A stretch of DNA of 64,000 nucleotides, taken from positions 68,852-132,851 of the forward strand of contig JAYFQU010000037.1 in the NCBI GenBank assembly GCA_034926785.1, in the 5' to 3' direction. The position numbers and the translations under genes were made by a program. The DNA is from UBA7703 sp034926785 (GTDB lineage Bacteria > Bacillota > Clostridia > Christensenellales > CAG-138). The notes under the pieces were generated by a model, which was given only the letters and a program-made list of their open reading frames with translations, was not told the origin of the DNA and did no database searches. The first letter of the stretch is position 1. The number at the start of each line of letters is the position of its first letter. Of this stretch, positions 1 to 8,159 are shown piece by piece.

Positions 1-553
1 GATCGGTTACCATATCCTCCGGGAAATATTGCGGGCCAGGAATCATGAATCCGCCCAGCACGCTCTCCAGCTCATCAAGGCCCTTGCCCGTCTCTGCGGA
101 ACCACGCAAGATCTTCTTGAGAAACCCTTGCTGTTCCAGAATCTCCTGCGCTTCGTTCGCCTGCCCAAGGCTCGCCGCATCGGTCTTGTTGATAAACGCA
201 ACGACAGGCGCCTTGGCCTGTTTCAGCTTTTGCAGCAAAGCAAGATCACGTTCCCGAACACCCTCCGTCGCATCCGCCATAAACAGAATCGCCTCAACCT
301 CGTTCATCGCGTCATAAGCAATCTTCTGCATGTATTCGCCGAGTTTATTTTTGGGGTTCGTCACTCCGGGGGTATCGAGAAAGACGATCTGATATCCCGT
401 TCTGCTGAGAACGCCGGTAATCTTGTTGCGCGTGGTTTGCGCGCGATCCGTCACAATCGCGATCTTCTGCCCGATGAGCTTGTTGAGCAGTGTGGACTTG
501 CCAACGTTCGGACTGCCGATGATAGAGACAAACCCCGACCGGTAATCACTCAT
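1..553 (-). CDS. era: GTPase Era, N-terminal part (truncated by window edge)
   Basis: Era binds GTP and 16S rRNA near the anti-Shine-Dalgarno end and is needed for maturation of the small ribosomal subunit. The 184 visible codons, read on the minus strand from the ATG at 553, contain the G1 loop GSPNVGKST, the switch region around RAQTTRN, the G3 motif DTPG, the G4 motif NKTD and a GSAETGKG stretch where G5 lies. The C-terminal KH domain lies beyond position 1 and is not seen. The start codon overlaps the stop of cdd by four bases (ATGA), so the two are translationally coupled. The neighbours ybeY, pgpH and phoH form the usual Firmicutes cluster with era. The identification is firm; only the missing end limits it. 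Confidence 0.95.
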   Translation of the reverse strand, partial: MSDYRSGFVSIIGSPNVGKSTLLNKLIGQKIAIVTDRAQTTRNKITGVLSRTGYQIVFLDTPGVTNPKNKLGEYMQKIAYDAMNEVEAILFMADATEGVRERDLALLQKLKQAKAPVVAFINKTDAASLGQANEAQEILEQQGFLKKILRGSAETGKGLDELESVLGGFMIPGPQYFPEDMVTD

Positions 554-963
554 AGCAGATCCTCCGGCCCGAAGGAATGCGGCAGGAGTTCGCCGAGCGT
601 ACTCTCCACAAAGTTTCGTTTGCTGTTTGCAAACACAACCGGCATGTCATCCTTGCAGAACTCGCGCAGCACCTGCCTGCATACACCGCAGGGCGAAGCC
701 GGACTTTTGCCGGAGCAGACGATGACGATCGCCTCAAAACTGCGCTCGCCTTCCGATACCGCCTTAAAGACCGCCGTTCGTTCGGCGCAGTTGGTCGGCG
801 TGTAGGATGCGTTCTCGATATTGCAGCCAAGATAATAGGCTCCATTCGCACCTTTCAGGCACGCGCCCACCTGAAAATGAGAGTATGGGGTATATGCCCT
901 TCCCATCGCTTCATAGGCAAGGTCAAGCATCTTTTCCCGCTCCTGCGCACTGAGTTGTTTCAT
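550..963 (-). CDS. cdd: cytidine deaminase
   Basis: This zinc enzyme deaminates cytidine and deoxycytidine to uridine and deoxyuridine for pyrimidine salvage in the cytoplasm. The 137-aa length matches the small tetrameric family. The zinc site is clear: the NCAER motif (Cys and catalytic Glu) near residue 58 and the PCGVCRQ motif near residue 91 supply three cysteines and the proton shuttle. NIENASY upstream is the substrate-binding signature. The gene starts inside the end of ybeY (ATGA overlap at 960-963) and ends inside the start of era, so it is part of the same operon. cdd between ybeY and era is common in Firmicutes. Confidence 0.96.
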   Translation of the reverse strand: MKQLSAQEREKMLDLAYEAMGRAYTPYSHFQVGACLKGANGAYYLGCNIENASYTPTNCAERTAVFKAVSEGERSFEAIVIVCSGKSPASPCGVCRQVLREFCKDDMPVVFANSKRNFVESTLGELLPHSFGPEDLL

Positions 964-1400
964 CTGGGATACCCCATTTCAATTAAAATCTCATCCTGCT
1001 TGCCCATCATCTTCGCTTCATCCTCCGACGTCATATGATCATATCCGAGGATATGCAGCGCGCCGTGGACGGAGAGAAAGGCAAGCTCTCGTTCCAGCGA
1101 ATGTCCGTATTCCTGCGCTTGTTCTTCGGCTCGTTCATAGCAAATGGCGATATCGCCAAGGTAGCCGTCCGGCGGGCAGAGAATTGCGTCTCCCTCCCAC
1201 GCAGGAAAGGTCAGCACATCCGTCACACGGTCGATGTTGCGATAAGACCCGTTTAAGCGCTGAATTTCTTCCGCGTCAGTGATGAGTACGCAGACGTCTC
1301 CCGTTGCGCCCGCCTTAAAAAGCGTCGCCTCCACCGCGCGGCGGATCAACGTTCCCGCTGTTTCAGGCAGGCATTCCAGTTCGGTTTGAATATCAATCAT
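960..1400 (-). CDS. ybeY: endoribonuclease YbeY (rRNA maturation factor)
   Basis: YbeY is a zinc-dependent single-strand endoribonuclease involved in 16S rRNA 3'-end maturation and ribosome quality control. The 146-aa product has the family's metal-binding signature HGALHILGYDH near residue 114, with three histidines in the H-x3-H-x5-H spacing. A GGAGG sequence 7 bases upstream supports the ATG at 1400, which overlaps the end of pgpH by four bases. The position between pgpH and cdd, with phoH upstream, is the conserved order in Firmicutes. Confidence 0.95.
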   Translation of the reverse strand: MIDIQTELECLPETAGTLIRRAVEATLFKAGATGDVCVLITDAEEIQRLNGSYRNIDRVTDVLTFPAWEGDAILCPPDGYLGDIAICYERAEEQAQEYGHSLERELAFLSVHGALHILGYDHMTSEDEAKMMGKQDEILIEMGYPR

Positions 1401-3583
1401 GTCGGTGCCTCCGTTCCCGGGTAGCGGATGCGCTCGTGCATCAGCCCCGTCAACGTGATCAGGAAGCTCTTTTCAATCTTATTGATCTCTTCCAGTGTCA
1501 GCGGACTTTGCCTTAGCTGTCCGTCATCCATCTTTCCCTGGACAATGCGCCGAACCATCTCCGAGACATCCTCCCGCGTTGGTTCGCTCAGCGAGCGAAC
1601 GGCCGCCTCGCAACTATCCGCAAGCATGACGATTGCGCTTTCCTTCGTGCTCGGCAGCCCGCCGGGATAGCGGAACAGCCGTTCAATAACCGGCTCACCG
1701 TCCTGCGTTTGCAGCTGTTTCGCCTTATGATAAAAATAGGCAACCAGCGTAGTTCCGTGGTGTTCGGCAACGATTTTTTTCACTTCCGACGGCATGCGAT
1801 AGCGCGAGAGGTAGGAGAGCGCATCCTTCTGATGCGCGATGATGAACCCCGCGCTTTCCTCCGGCGAGAGCGTATCGTGTATGTTCTGCCCGTTTTGATT
1901 CTCCATGAAATACTGTGGACGGCGCAGTTTGCCAACGTCGTGATACATTGCTCCCGTTCGGGCAAGCAGCGCATTTGCGCCAATCGCTTCTGCCGCGCCT
2001 TCCGCAAGCGAAGCAACCATCATGCTGTGATGGTAGGTGCCAGGCGCGGCCGTCATCATTTTGCGTAGCAACGGGTGGTTCGCATTGGCGAGTTCGTGCA
2101 GCCGCGCGGGGGTCACGATGTCAAACAGGTTTTCCCACATGCTCAGCATGCCGACGCAGAACACGGAGAGAATCAAAGCGGATGCCATCTGCAACCCCGC
2201 ATAGATCAGCGAAGTGTTCCAGGAATATTCCAAGATTACCCCGCCGGCAACAACCACCGCCGCACCTGCGAGTCCGCCGAGCGAGCCTGCGGCAATCAGG
2301 GTACCGCGTTTTTTGCTGCGTTCCGCAACCAGCATGGTCATTTGACCTGAAATCAGAATCGCCGCCATCGAGAGGATGGAGTCCGAGCCAAACAGCGTCG
2401 TCCCGCTGCCACCCGACAGCAGAGAAAAGGACATGGCAAACGCAATATTCACCGCTTCAGCGGTTTTGCGGGAGATGAGCAGCGCGGTGAGCAATACGCC
2501 GAATATCGCGGGGGTCACGCGCGGATCGATGACGTAGCATACCCACTCCAAAACGAGTGAAAGAATCAGTACCAGCGCCAGGATCGTCATTTTCTTGCTG
2601 GAAGAGAAAGTATCCCGTTCGAAAAAATACAGGTACAGCAGCAGCATGCCATAGATGCAGAAAAGATAGGCGATAACACCCGGGGCCAGGTGGCTAGTCG
2701 CCTCCGCGCCCTTGACTAAATCCAGCGAGAGCAGCATGTTATACTGATCCTGCGTTACTGTCTGCCCTGCCGCAACAATGGTTGCGCCGCGCGCAATATA
2801 CTCCGGTTCGACGGCGGCCGCCGCCTTCTCCTGCGCGCGCGTGGTTTCAATCGGGTTAACCACATTGGTCGGCAGCAGATATTCATCGTATACCATTTCG
2901 CCAAGCGCTTTCAGCCAGACGGAAAGCGTCGTCACCTTAAGTTCCCGATTGATAACAGCGAGCACCTTCGCCTGATTTTCCTCAGAAACGCCCGCGCGCA
3001 ACTGTTGGGTTAAGGTTGGCACCACGCGATCCTGCAGCTGCTTCATCTCCGCGTCGCTCGCGTCCAGCAAGGCGTATCCAAGCGAGGTATCGGAGATCGT
3101 ATTAATCGGAAGCTTTGCGAGCATGGCGAGCAGATCCGCTGTTGAAATGACCTCCTGCCAAGTGCGCGTGTCCTTGTTGTCCGTGTCACCGTCTCCGGTT
3201 GCCGTCCAGGATGCCGCGCGGATGTCCTTCGCCGCATTTCGGAAACTTGCCAACGCGGAGAAAAAGCTTTGTGCGTTAGAAATCAGCGTATCCGCAAGTT
3301 TGGTATCCACGGCGTAAACATCCTTAACGCCATTTCGCGCCGCCTGCCGCAGCGCCTCCGTATTTACGGCATCTTCCACCATACGCGGAGCGGTGATGGC
3401 CTCCTTTGCTGTGGAGCCAACGGAAACCTCATATCTTTTGGGCGTAAGTGACGTTATGGTGACAAGACACGCCAAAGCAAAGCAGACGAGCAGCACAAAT
3501 ATGCCGTAGATGCGCGTCTTTGGTCTTGCGGACGGTTTTTTCTGCTTGGATTGCGCTTTTTTTCGCGATTCAGACACGATCAT
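1397..3583 (-). CDS. pgpH: 7TM-HD domain phosphohydrolase, PgpH family
   Basis: PgpH-type proteins are membrane-bound phosphodiesterases that degrade cyclic di-AMP with a cytoplasmic HD domain (established for Listeria PgpH). The product has one N-terminal membrane segment after a Lys/Arg-rich tail, a long extracytoplasmic 7TMR-HDED region, several hydrophobic helices in the middle third and a C-terminal HD domain with YHDVGK and, further on, EHHG. I chose the ATG at 3583 because GAGGA lies 5 bases upstream; the ATG at 3595 has no good ribosome binding site. Length is about 728 aa, normal for the family. It lies 50 bases downstream of phoH and overlaps ybeY. Confidence 0.93.
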   Translation of the reverse strand: MIVSESRKKAQSKQKKPSARPKTRIYGIFVLLVCFALACLVTITSLTPKRYEVSVGSTAKEAITAPRMVEDAVNTEALRQAARNGVKDVYAVDTKLADTLISNAQSFFSALASFRNAAKDIRAASWTATGDGDTDNKDTRTWQEVISTADLLAMLAKLPINTISDTSLGYALLDASDAEMKQLQDRVVPTLTQQLRAGVSEENQAKVLAVINRELKVTTLSVWLKALGEMVYDEYLLPTNVVNPIETTRAQEKAAAAVEPEYIARGATIVAAGQTVTQDQYNMLLSLDLVKGAEATSHLAPGVIAYLFCIYGMLLLYLYFFERDTFSSSKKMTILALVLILSLVLEWVCYVIDPRVTPAIFGVLLTALLISRKTAEAVNIAFAMSFSLLSGGSGTTLFGSDSILSMAAILISGQMTMLVAERSKKRGTLIAAGSLGGLAGAAVVVAGGVILEYSWNTSLIYAGLQMASALILSVFCVGMLSMWENLFDIVTPARLHELANANHPLLRKMMTAAPGTYHHSMMVASLAEGAAEAIGANALLARTGAMYHDVGKLRRPQYFMENQNGQNIHDTLSPEESAGFIIAHQKDALSYLSRYRMPSEVKKIVAEHHGTTLVAYFYHKAKQLQTQDGEPVIERLFRYPGGLPSTKESAIVMLADSCEAAVRSLSEPTREDVSEMVRRIVQGKMDDGQLRQSPLTLEEINKIEKSFLITLTGLMHERIRYPGTEAPT

Positions 3584-3633
3584 TCTCGTCCTCATTCATC
3601 TAGATTTGCCCGCGGATATCCGCGGTATTTTCA

Positions 3634-4617
3634 TTAGGTTGTTCTTCTTGGTTTCTCAACTTTCTCATAGGCGCAGATGATGCGCTGCACCAGTTCATGA
3701 CGCACAACATCCTTATGCGTCAGGTTAATAATCTTGATTCCCTCTACCCCATCCAAAATCTTGGTGGCTTGCACCAGTCCGCTCGCCTTCTCGCGTGGCA
3801 AATCAATCTGCGTGATATCTCCCGTAACCACCACGCGGGAGCCTTCGCCGATGCGCGTGAGAAACATCTTCATCTGCTCGGTGGAGCAGTTCTGCGCCTC
3901 GTCTAATATGATGTAGGCGTTGCTCAGCGTGCGTCCGCGCATATAAGCAAGCGGGGCAACTTCGATCGCGCCGCGCTCATAGAGCGCCTTATAGCTCTCC
4001 AGCCCCAAAAACTCCTGTAAGGCATCGTAGAGCGGGCGCAGATATGGGTCCACCTTGCTCTGCAGATCTCCGGGAAGAAAGCCGAGCTTTTCGCCGGCTT
4101 CCACAGCGGGCCGCGTGAGGATAATCCGCTCCACTTCCTTGTTTTTAAAGGCCTGCACCGCCATTGCAACGGCAAGATAGGTCTTTCCTGTTCCCGCCGG
4201 TCCAATGCCGAAAACCAGTTCAAATTCCTTGAGCGCCGAAATATATCGTTTTTGTCCCAGCGTTTTACACTTGATCTGGCGGCCTTTGTTGGTGATGGCA
4301 ATAACGTCCCCCATGATCTTCTCAATCATGTCCGCATTGCCCTCTTTTGCAAGATCAACTGCGTAGCGGATGCGACTTCTGTTGATCTTTTCGCCGCGTC
4401 GCTGCATCTCCAGCATTTTTTCTATTACGATGCGTGCGAGATCGGCGCCTTCCTGCTCGCCTGTAATGCGAATGCCATGCTCCTCGGCGGTGATGTGCGC
4501 GCCGGTTTCGTCCTCCAGAACGCCAATATTCTCATCGAATACGCCGAATAACCCAAGCAGTTCATCCACGTTTTCCAGTGGAATTGAAAGCATAACCCGC
4601 TCTGTTTCCTGTGTCAA
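3634..4617 (-). CDS. phoH: PhoH-family P-loop ATPase
   Basis: PhoH-like proteins are cytoplasmic ATPases tied genetically to ybeY and RNA metabolism, though their exact substrate is unsettled. The sequence shows an N-terminal KH-like region, the Walker A motif GPAGTGKT near residue 134 and the Walker B-like motif ILDEAQN about 100 residues later. I start it at a TTG at 4617 because AAAGGAGA lies 7 bases upstream; the longer reading from 4695 adds 26 residues that do not resemble the family. This gives 327 aa, close to the usual 320. It is the first gene of the phoH-pgpH-ybeY-cdd-era operon. Confidence 0.93.
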   Translation of the reverse strand: MTQETERVMLSIPLENVDELLGLFGVFDENIGVLEDETGAHITAEEHGIRITGEQEGADLARIVIEKMLEMQRRGEKINRSRIRYAVDLAKEGNADMIEKIMGDVIAITNKGRQIKCKTLGQKRYISALKEFELVFGIGPAGTGKTYLAVAMAVQAFKNKEVERIILTRPAVEAGEKLGFLPGDLQSKVDPYLRPLYDALQEFLGLESYKALYERGAIEVAPLAYMRGRTLSNAYIILDEAQNCSTEQMKMFLTRIGEGSRVVVTGDITQIDLPREKASGLVQATKILDGVEGIKIINLTHKDVVRHELVQRIICAYEKVEKPRRTT

Positions 4618-4716
4618 GCAGCGCTCTCCTTTGTTGATGAATTGTTTCCAAAATGGCGTGGCAGACGCCCAAAAAGCGCGGTTCCCTGCACGCATAGTGG
4701 AATTCGCTTACTCGCG

Positions 4717-4722
4717 ATTATA
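4717..4722 (-). promoter_or_regulatory. extended -10 promoter for the phoH operon
   Basis: On the minus strand TATAAT is preceded by TGT, an extended -10 element. No good -35 hexamer is seen at 17-18 bases. Transcription would start near 4710, about 90 bases before the phoH start. Confidence 0.45.
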
Positions 4723-4782
4723 ACACATGCGCTCTCAAAATACCACGCCTGCCCGATGCTAGGGCGTTTTTGTGATGACTCA

Positions 4783-4815
4783 ATGAAAAAATCCCGCCGG
4801 GATCCGGCGGGATTT
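4783..4815 (-). terminator. Rho-independent terminator, left palindrome
   Basis: A 12-bp GC-rich stem with a 3-base centre is followed on the minus strand by TTTTTT. It lies downstream of the DUF368 gene and upstream of the phoH promoter, so it separates the two transcripts. Confidence 0.7.
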
Positions 4816-5010
4816 CAGAGCATCAACAAACCCAGTAGGGGGTTTGGGGGATTTCGAACCCCCCATGTTCCTTCAAATTTGGCGATTCATTCGCCAAATT
4901 TGTGAAAAAATGGCGCGATTCGCGTCATTTTAACCCAAAGTAAAACCCATCGGCAGAGTCCGCAGGACTTTGTCGATGGGCTGAAATCCCGCCGGGATCC
5001 GGCGGGATTT
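4789..5010. repeat. array of consecutive hairpins bracketed by identical 27-bp palindromes
   Basis: Two identical 27-base palindromes (12-bp arms, 3-base centre) lie at 4789-4815 and 4984-5010. Between them are an AAACCC/GGGTTT stem (4828-4845), a GGGGG/CCCCC stem (4846-4863), a perfect 12-bp stem with a 5-base loop (4874-4902), an 11-bp stem with one wobble (4907-4931) and a nested stem closed by CCCATCG/CGATGGG (4946-4980). There is no convincing reading frame. The right-hand palindrome directly follows the stop codon of the DUF368 gene, and the left-hand copy is followed on the minus strand by six T residues, so both could act as terminators. A miniature mobile element or a species-specific intergenic repeat is equally possible. 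Confidence 0.8.
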
Positions 5011-5015
5011 TGAGA

Positions 5016-5927
5016 TTAGGATTCCGTTTCGTCGTTCGGTTCTTTGGTTGGTTCTTCAGCTGGCTTTTCCTTGGGATACTTATCGCTCCAACGATCCATG
5101 AAGAACGACCCGGCAAATCCAGCCACAGCGGCAACAAGGCAAAGCAGGGCCTCACCAACGCTCGCGAACGAAAGCGGTATGATCGGGATCGTCGATGCGA
5201 TGACGAAACCGACGACGCAATAAAAGGCAATGCCATAATGTTTTTCAAACAAATGGTTGACAAACCGCGCGAGCAGAACCACCGTTGAGATAATGCCGAT
5301 CGCAAACGGAAAGAGTACGCCGATATCCAACGCGGCGATGCCCGCCGACATCGGCTGATACAGCCCCAGAAACAGCAGGATCGACGACGAACTCATGCCC
5401 GGCACGATCAGGCTGATGCCCCAAAGGACACCGCAGAAGATATACCAGCCAAAAGAAGGCGTTACCGTCGCCTGATGGCTCGATTTTAAGAGGTAAAAGA
5501 ACGCCATTAAAGCGGCCGTACTGATTGCAAGGGCAACCCACATGCCTTTGGTTCTGCCTTCTTTTGCACCTTCGCGCAGGAGGGACGGAAATGTGCCGAT
5601 GATGAGGCCGACGAACAGGCTGGTGATGATTGCCGCGTTAAGCTCAAGCAGCTTTGCAATCCCGCCCGCAAGTCCCAAAAATCCCGCCGCCCAGCCGATA
5701 AAAATAGGAATAAACAGTCTCCAGTAGAGCTTGAGATTTTGAAATGGTTTTGCTAAAACCGCCATCATCGGCTGATAGATGCCAAACGCGACGCCGAGCA
5801 CACCGCCGGAGATGCCCGGGAGAATTGCGCCCGCTCCAATGATAGCGCCTTGTATGACGCGCACGACAAATCGTTTGATTGCAGGTAATCCGCGCAGTTT
5901 TTCTTGTTCCATCCTCTGTGTTTTCAT
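5016..5927 (-). CDS. DUF368 family integral membrane protein
   Basis: DUF368 proteins are polytopic membrane proteins; some members have been linked to polyprenyl-phosphate recycling (PopT), but that role is not shown here. The hallmark is visible twice: a PGISGGV motif followed by FGIYQPM in the first half, and a PGMSSSS motif followed by LGLYQPM in the second, an internal duplication. Many hydrophobic segments span the rest, and the C-terminus is a charged, Glu/Lys-rich tail. The start is uncertain. A promoter with its -10 at 6033-6038 places the transcript start near 6026, so the longest reading from 6041 is excluded. ATG codons at 5927 and 5912 both have AG-rich sequence directly in front; 5927 is given here. 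Confidence 0.85.
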   Translation of the reverse strand: MKTQRMEQEKLRGLPAIKRFVVRVIQGAIIGAGAILPGISGGVLGVAFGIYQPMMAVLAKPFQNLKLYWRLFIPIFIGWAAGFLGLAGGIAKLLELNAAIITSLFVGLIIGTFPSLLREGAKEGRTKGMWVALAISTAALMAFFYLLKSSHQATVTPSFGWYIFCGVLWGISLIVPGMSSSSILLFLGLYQPMSAGIAALDIGVLFPFAIGIISTVVLLARFVNHLFEKHYGIAFYCVVGFVIASTIPIIPLSFASVGEALLCLVAAVAGFAGSFFMDRWSDKYPKEKPAEEPTKEPNDETES

Positions 5928-6032
5928 CCTTCTATCTTTCGATCGGCGCAACGTCTTCTCGCGGTCAAGCTGCGTTTTTTCGAAGCAACACTTGATCGGT
6001 CGCTTGCGCACAAGCTTTATCAGTCGAAAAAT

Positions 6033-6062
6033 AGTATACATCGATTATGGTATTAAGATCAA
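6033..6062 (-). promoter_or_regulatory. promoter of the DUF368 gene
   Basis: TTGATC (6057-6062) and TATACT (6033-6038) are separated by 18 bases on the minus strand. The implied leader is about 100 bases. Confidence 0.6.
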
Positions 6063-6128
6063 CCAATTCCTGCGTGATCCCAGAATTATAATCGGATTCT
6101 CATCTGTTTATGCGTATTTTCCTCTCTC

Positions 6129-6158
6129 TTGCGCGCATATAAATTCATATGATATAAT
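6129..6158 (+). promoter_or_regulatory. promoter of dapL-tmk
   Basis: TTGCGC (6129-6134), an 18-base spacer and a perfect TATAAT (6153-6158) precede the dapL TTG start by about 25 bases. It is divergent from the DUF368 promoter. Confidence 0.65.
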
Positions 6159-6183
6159 GCCTTGATTTAGAAAATGGGGAGAT

Positions 6184-7422
6184 TTGGATTTGTTTACAGC
6201 AAACGGATACTATTCGCAGCTCCACGGCAATTACCTGTTCTATGAAGTAGGCAAGCGTGCCGCCGCTTTTGCAAAAGCGCATCCGGAGGCCAAGATCATC
6301 CGCATGGGGATTGGCGACGTGACGCGCCCGCTTGTTCCTGCCGTCGTAGAGGCAATGCATAAGGCTGTGGACGATATGTCCCGCGCGGAAACCTTCCATG
6401 GCTATGGCCCGGACTTCGGGTATGAGTTCCTGCGCGAGGCGATTCTGCGCCGCGATTATACGGCGCGAGGCGTCTCTCTCGGTCTTGAAGAGATCTTCGT
6501 TTCCGACGGCGCAAAGTGCGATGTTGGCAATATTCAGGAGATCTTTTCACAGGACTGCATCGTCGCGGTGACCGATCCCGTCTACCCCGTCTATGTGGAT
6601 ACCAACGTCATGAGCGGGCGCGGCGGCTGCTTTGACGAGCGTAAGGGCGGCTATGAAAAGATCGTCTATCTGCCCGGCACCGTAGAAAACGGTTTTGTCG
6701 CCGAGCTGCCGAAAGAGCGCGTTGACGTCATGTATCTATGTTTTCCGAACAACCCGACGGGTGTGGCGCTCACAAAAGAGCAGCTTAAGGTCTATGTGGA
6801 CTATGCCCGCGCGAACAGGACTTTGATCCTTTATGACTCGGCGTATGAATCCTACATCTCCGAACCGAACATTCCACACAGCATCTACGAGGTGGAGGGC
6901 GCGAAGGAATGCGCCATCGAATTCCGTTCCATGTCTAAGACCGCCGGATTCACCGGCACACGCTGCGCGTATACCGTCGTTCCCAAGGCGCTGGTCTATC
7001 AGGACTCCCTTGGCAACGAGGTGCATCTGCGCGACCTTTGGGCGCGCCGCGTCTCGACCAAATTTAATGGCGTGTCGTATATCACCCAGCGCGGCGCGGA
7101 GGCCGCCTACAGCCCGGCGGGCAACGAGCAGATTATGAACGTTGTCGCAGATTATATGGAAAACGCGCGAATCATCCGGGAAGGACTGCAGAAGGCGGGC
7201 TACACCGTGTTTGGCGGCATCAACGCGCCATATATCTGGTTGAAGGTTCCGCATGGTGACAGTTGGAAATTCTACGATGAACTCTTAAGCCGCTATCACA
7301 TCATCGGCACCCCGGGCGAAGGCTTTGGCGCGGCAGGCGAGGGCTTCTTCCGCATGACGGCGTTTGCCACGCGTGAGAACACCATCACCGCAATGGAGCG
7401 TATCCAAAAGGGATCGATATGA
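6184..7422 (+). CDS. dapL: LL-diaminopimelate aminotransferase
   Basis: DapL converts tetrahydrodipicolinate directly to LL-diaminopimelate using glutamate, the short route to lysine and to meso-DAP for peptidoglycan. The 412-aa protein is a class I/II PLP-dependent aminotransferase with the DapL-type N-terminus (NGYYSQLHGNYLF), the CFPNNPTG substrate/PLP motif near residue 187 and the PLP-binding lysine in SMSKTAG at about residue 252. The start is a TTG at 6184 with GGGGAG 5 bases upstream. The stop overlaps the start of the following kinase gene (ATGA), so they are cotranscribed. DapL is frequent in anaerobic Clostridia and in Chlamydia and plants. Confidence 0.94.
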   Translation: MDLFTANGYYSQLHGNYLFYEVGKRAAAFAKAHPEAKIIRMGIGDVTRPLVPAVVEAMHKAVDDMSRAETFHGYGPDFGYEFLREAILRRDYTARGVSLGLEEIFVSDGAKCDVGNIQEIFSQDCIVAVTDPVYPVYVDTNVMSGRGGCFDERKGGYEKIVYLPGTVENGFVAELPKERVDVMYLCFPNNPTGVALTKEQLKVYVDYARANRTLILYDSAYESYISEPNIPHSIYEVEGAKECAIEFRSMSKTAGFTGTRCAYTVVPKALVYQDSLGNEVHLRDLWARRVSTKFNGVSYITQRGAEAAYSPAGNEQIMNVVADYMENARIIREGLQKAGYTVFGGINAPYIWLKVPHGDSWKFYDELLSRYHIIGTPGEGFGAAGEGFFRMTAFATRENTITAMERIQKGSI

Positions 7423-8084
7423 CAAAGATCATCGCGTTCGAAGGCATTGACGGAACGGGAAAAACCGTGCAGCTTCAGCGGCTCTACGAGCGGTTGGCAA
7501 CGCGCGGCCTTTCCGTTCTCTCGCTTTCGTTTCCGATGTATGATTCCTTCTTCGGCGCTGAGTGCGGCAGGCTGCTCTCCGGCAGCGGCGGCGTGCGCGC
7601 GAACGAGGTGGATCAAAAGAGCATGGCGCTCTGGTATGCGCTGGATCGCTTTGAAGCCTTTCGGGATTTTGACTATTCCGGCGCGGACGTGCTCTTGATC
7701 AATCGCTACATTCTGAGCAACGCGGTCTATCAGTCCGTTCGCGAACGTGACCTGGGCAATCCCGACCTGCTGGATTTTGTCGTCGCGCTGGAATATGAAC
7801 ACTTTCGCATTCCAAAGGCGGATATACATATTGTGCTGGACATGAATCCCGAGACCGCATATGAAAACGTCGGCAAAAAGGGTTTTCGGGACTATGTTGG
7901 CGACCAGCCGGACATCTACGAAGCTTTGCCGGATATTCAAAAACGCGCGCGGCAGAAATATATAGAATACGCCTCGCGCATGCCGAATATTCGCATCATT
8001 CCCTGCATGGAACAAAACCGGCTAAAAAGCATCGAGGTCATCGGCGCGCTCATCGACGAGCAGATTTCTTTTCTGCTGGCATAA
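7419..8084 (+). CDS. tmk: thymidylate kinase family protein
   Basis: The product is a P-loop nucleoside monophosphate kinase, most like dTMP kinase (dTMP + ATP to dTDP). It has the P-loop GIDGTGKT at residues 8-15, the FPMYDS segment where TMPKs carry the FPR/FPxY motif, and NRYxxSNAVYQ near residue 91, matching the DRYxxSxxAYQ motif with Asp replaced by Asn. The 221-aa length fits. The altered DR(Y) motif means a divergent or second TMPK-like kinase cannot be excluded. It overlaps the dapL stop by four bases. No ribosome binding site stronger than the overlap is seen. Confidence 0.8.
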   Translation: MTKIIAFEGIDGTGKTVQLQRLYERLATRGLSVLSLSFPMYDSFFGAECGRLLSGSGGVRANEVDQKSMALWYALDRFEAFRDFDYSGADVLLINRYILSNAVYQSVRERDLGNPDLLDFVVALEYEHFRIPKADIHIVLDMNPETAYENVGKKGFRDYVGDQPDIYEALPDIQKRARQKYIEYASRMPNIRIIPCMEQNRLKSIEVIGALIDEQISFLLA

Positions 8085-8159
8085 CCAACCGTTCAAACGT
8101 GTCCCCTGCAAAGATGCGGGCTGGATACTTGAAATATTCATTTAGGAGGTAAGGAATCT

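Noticed and set aside
4925..5305. 126-codon minus-strand frame across the end of the DUF368 gene and the hairpin array
   Set aside because: It overlaps the DUF368 gene in another phase and runs through palindromes; no protein-like pattern.
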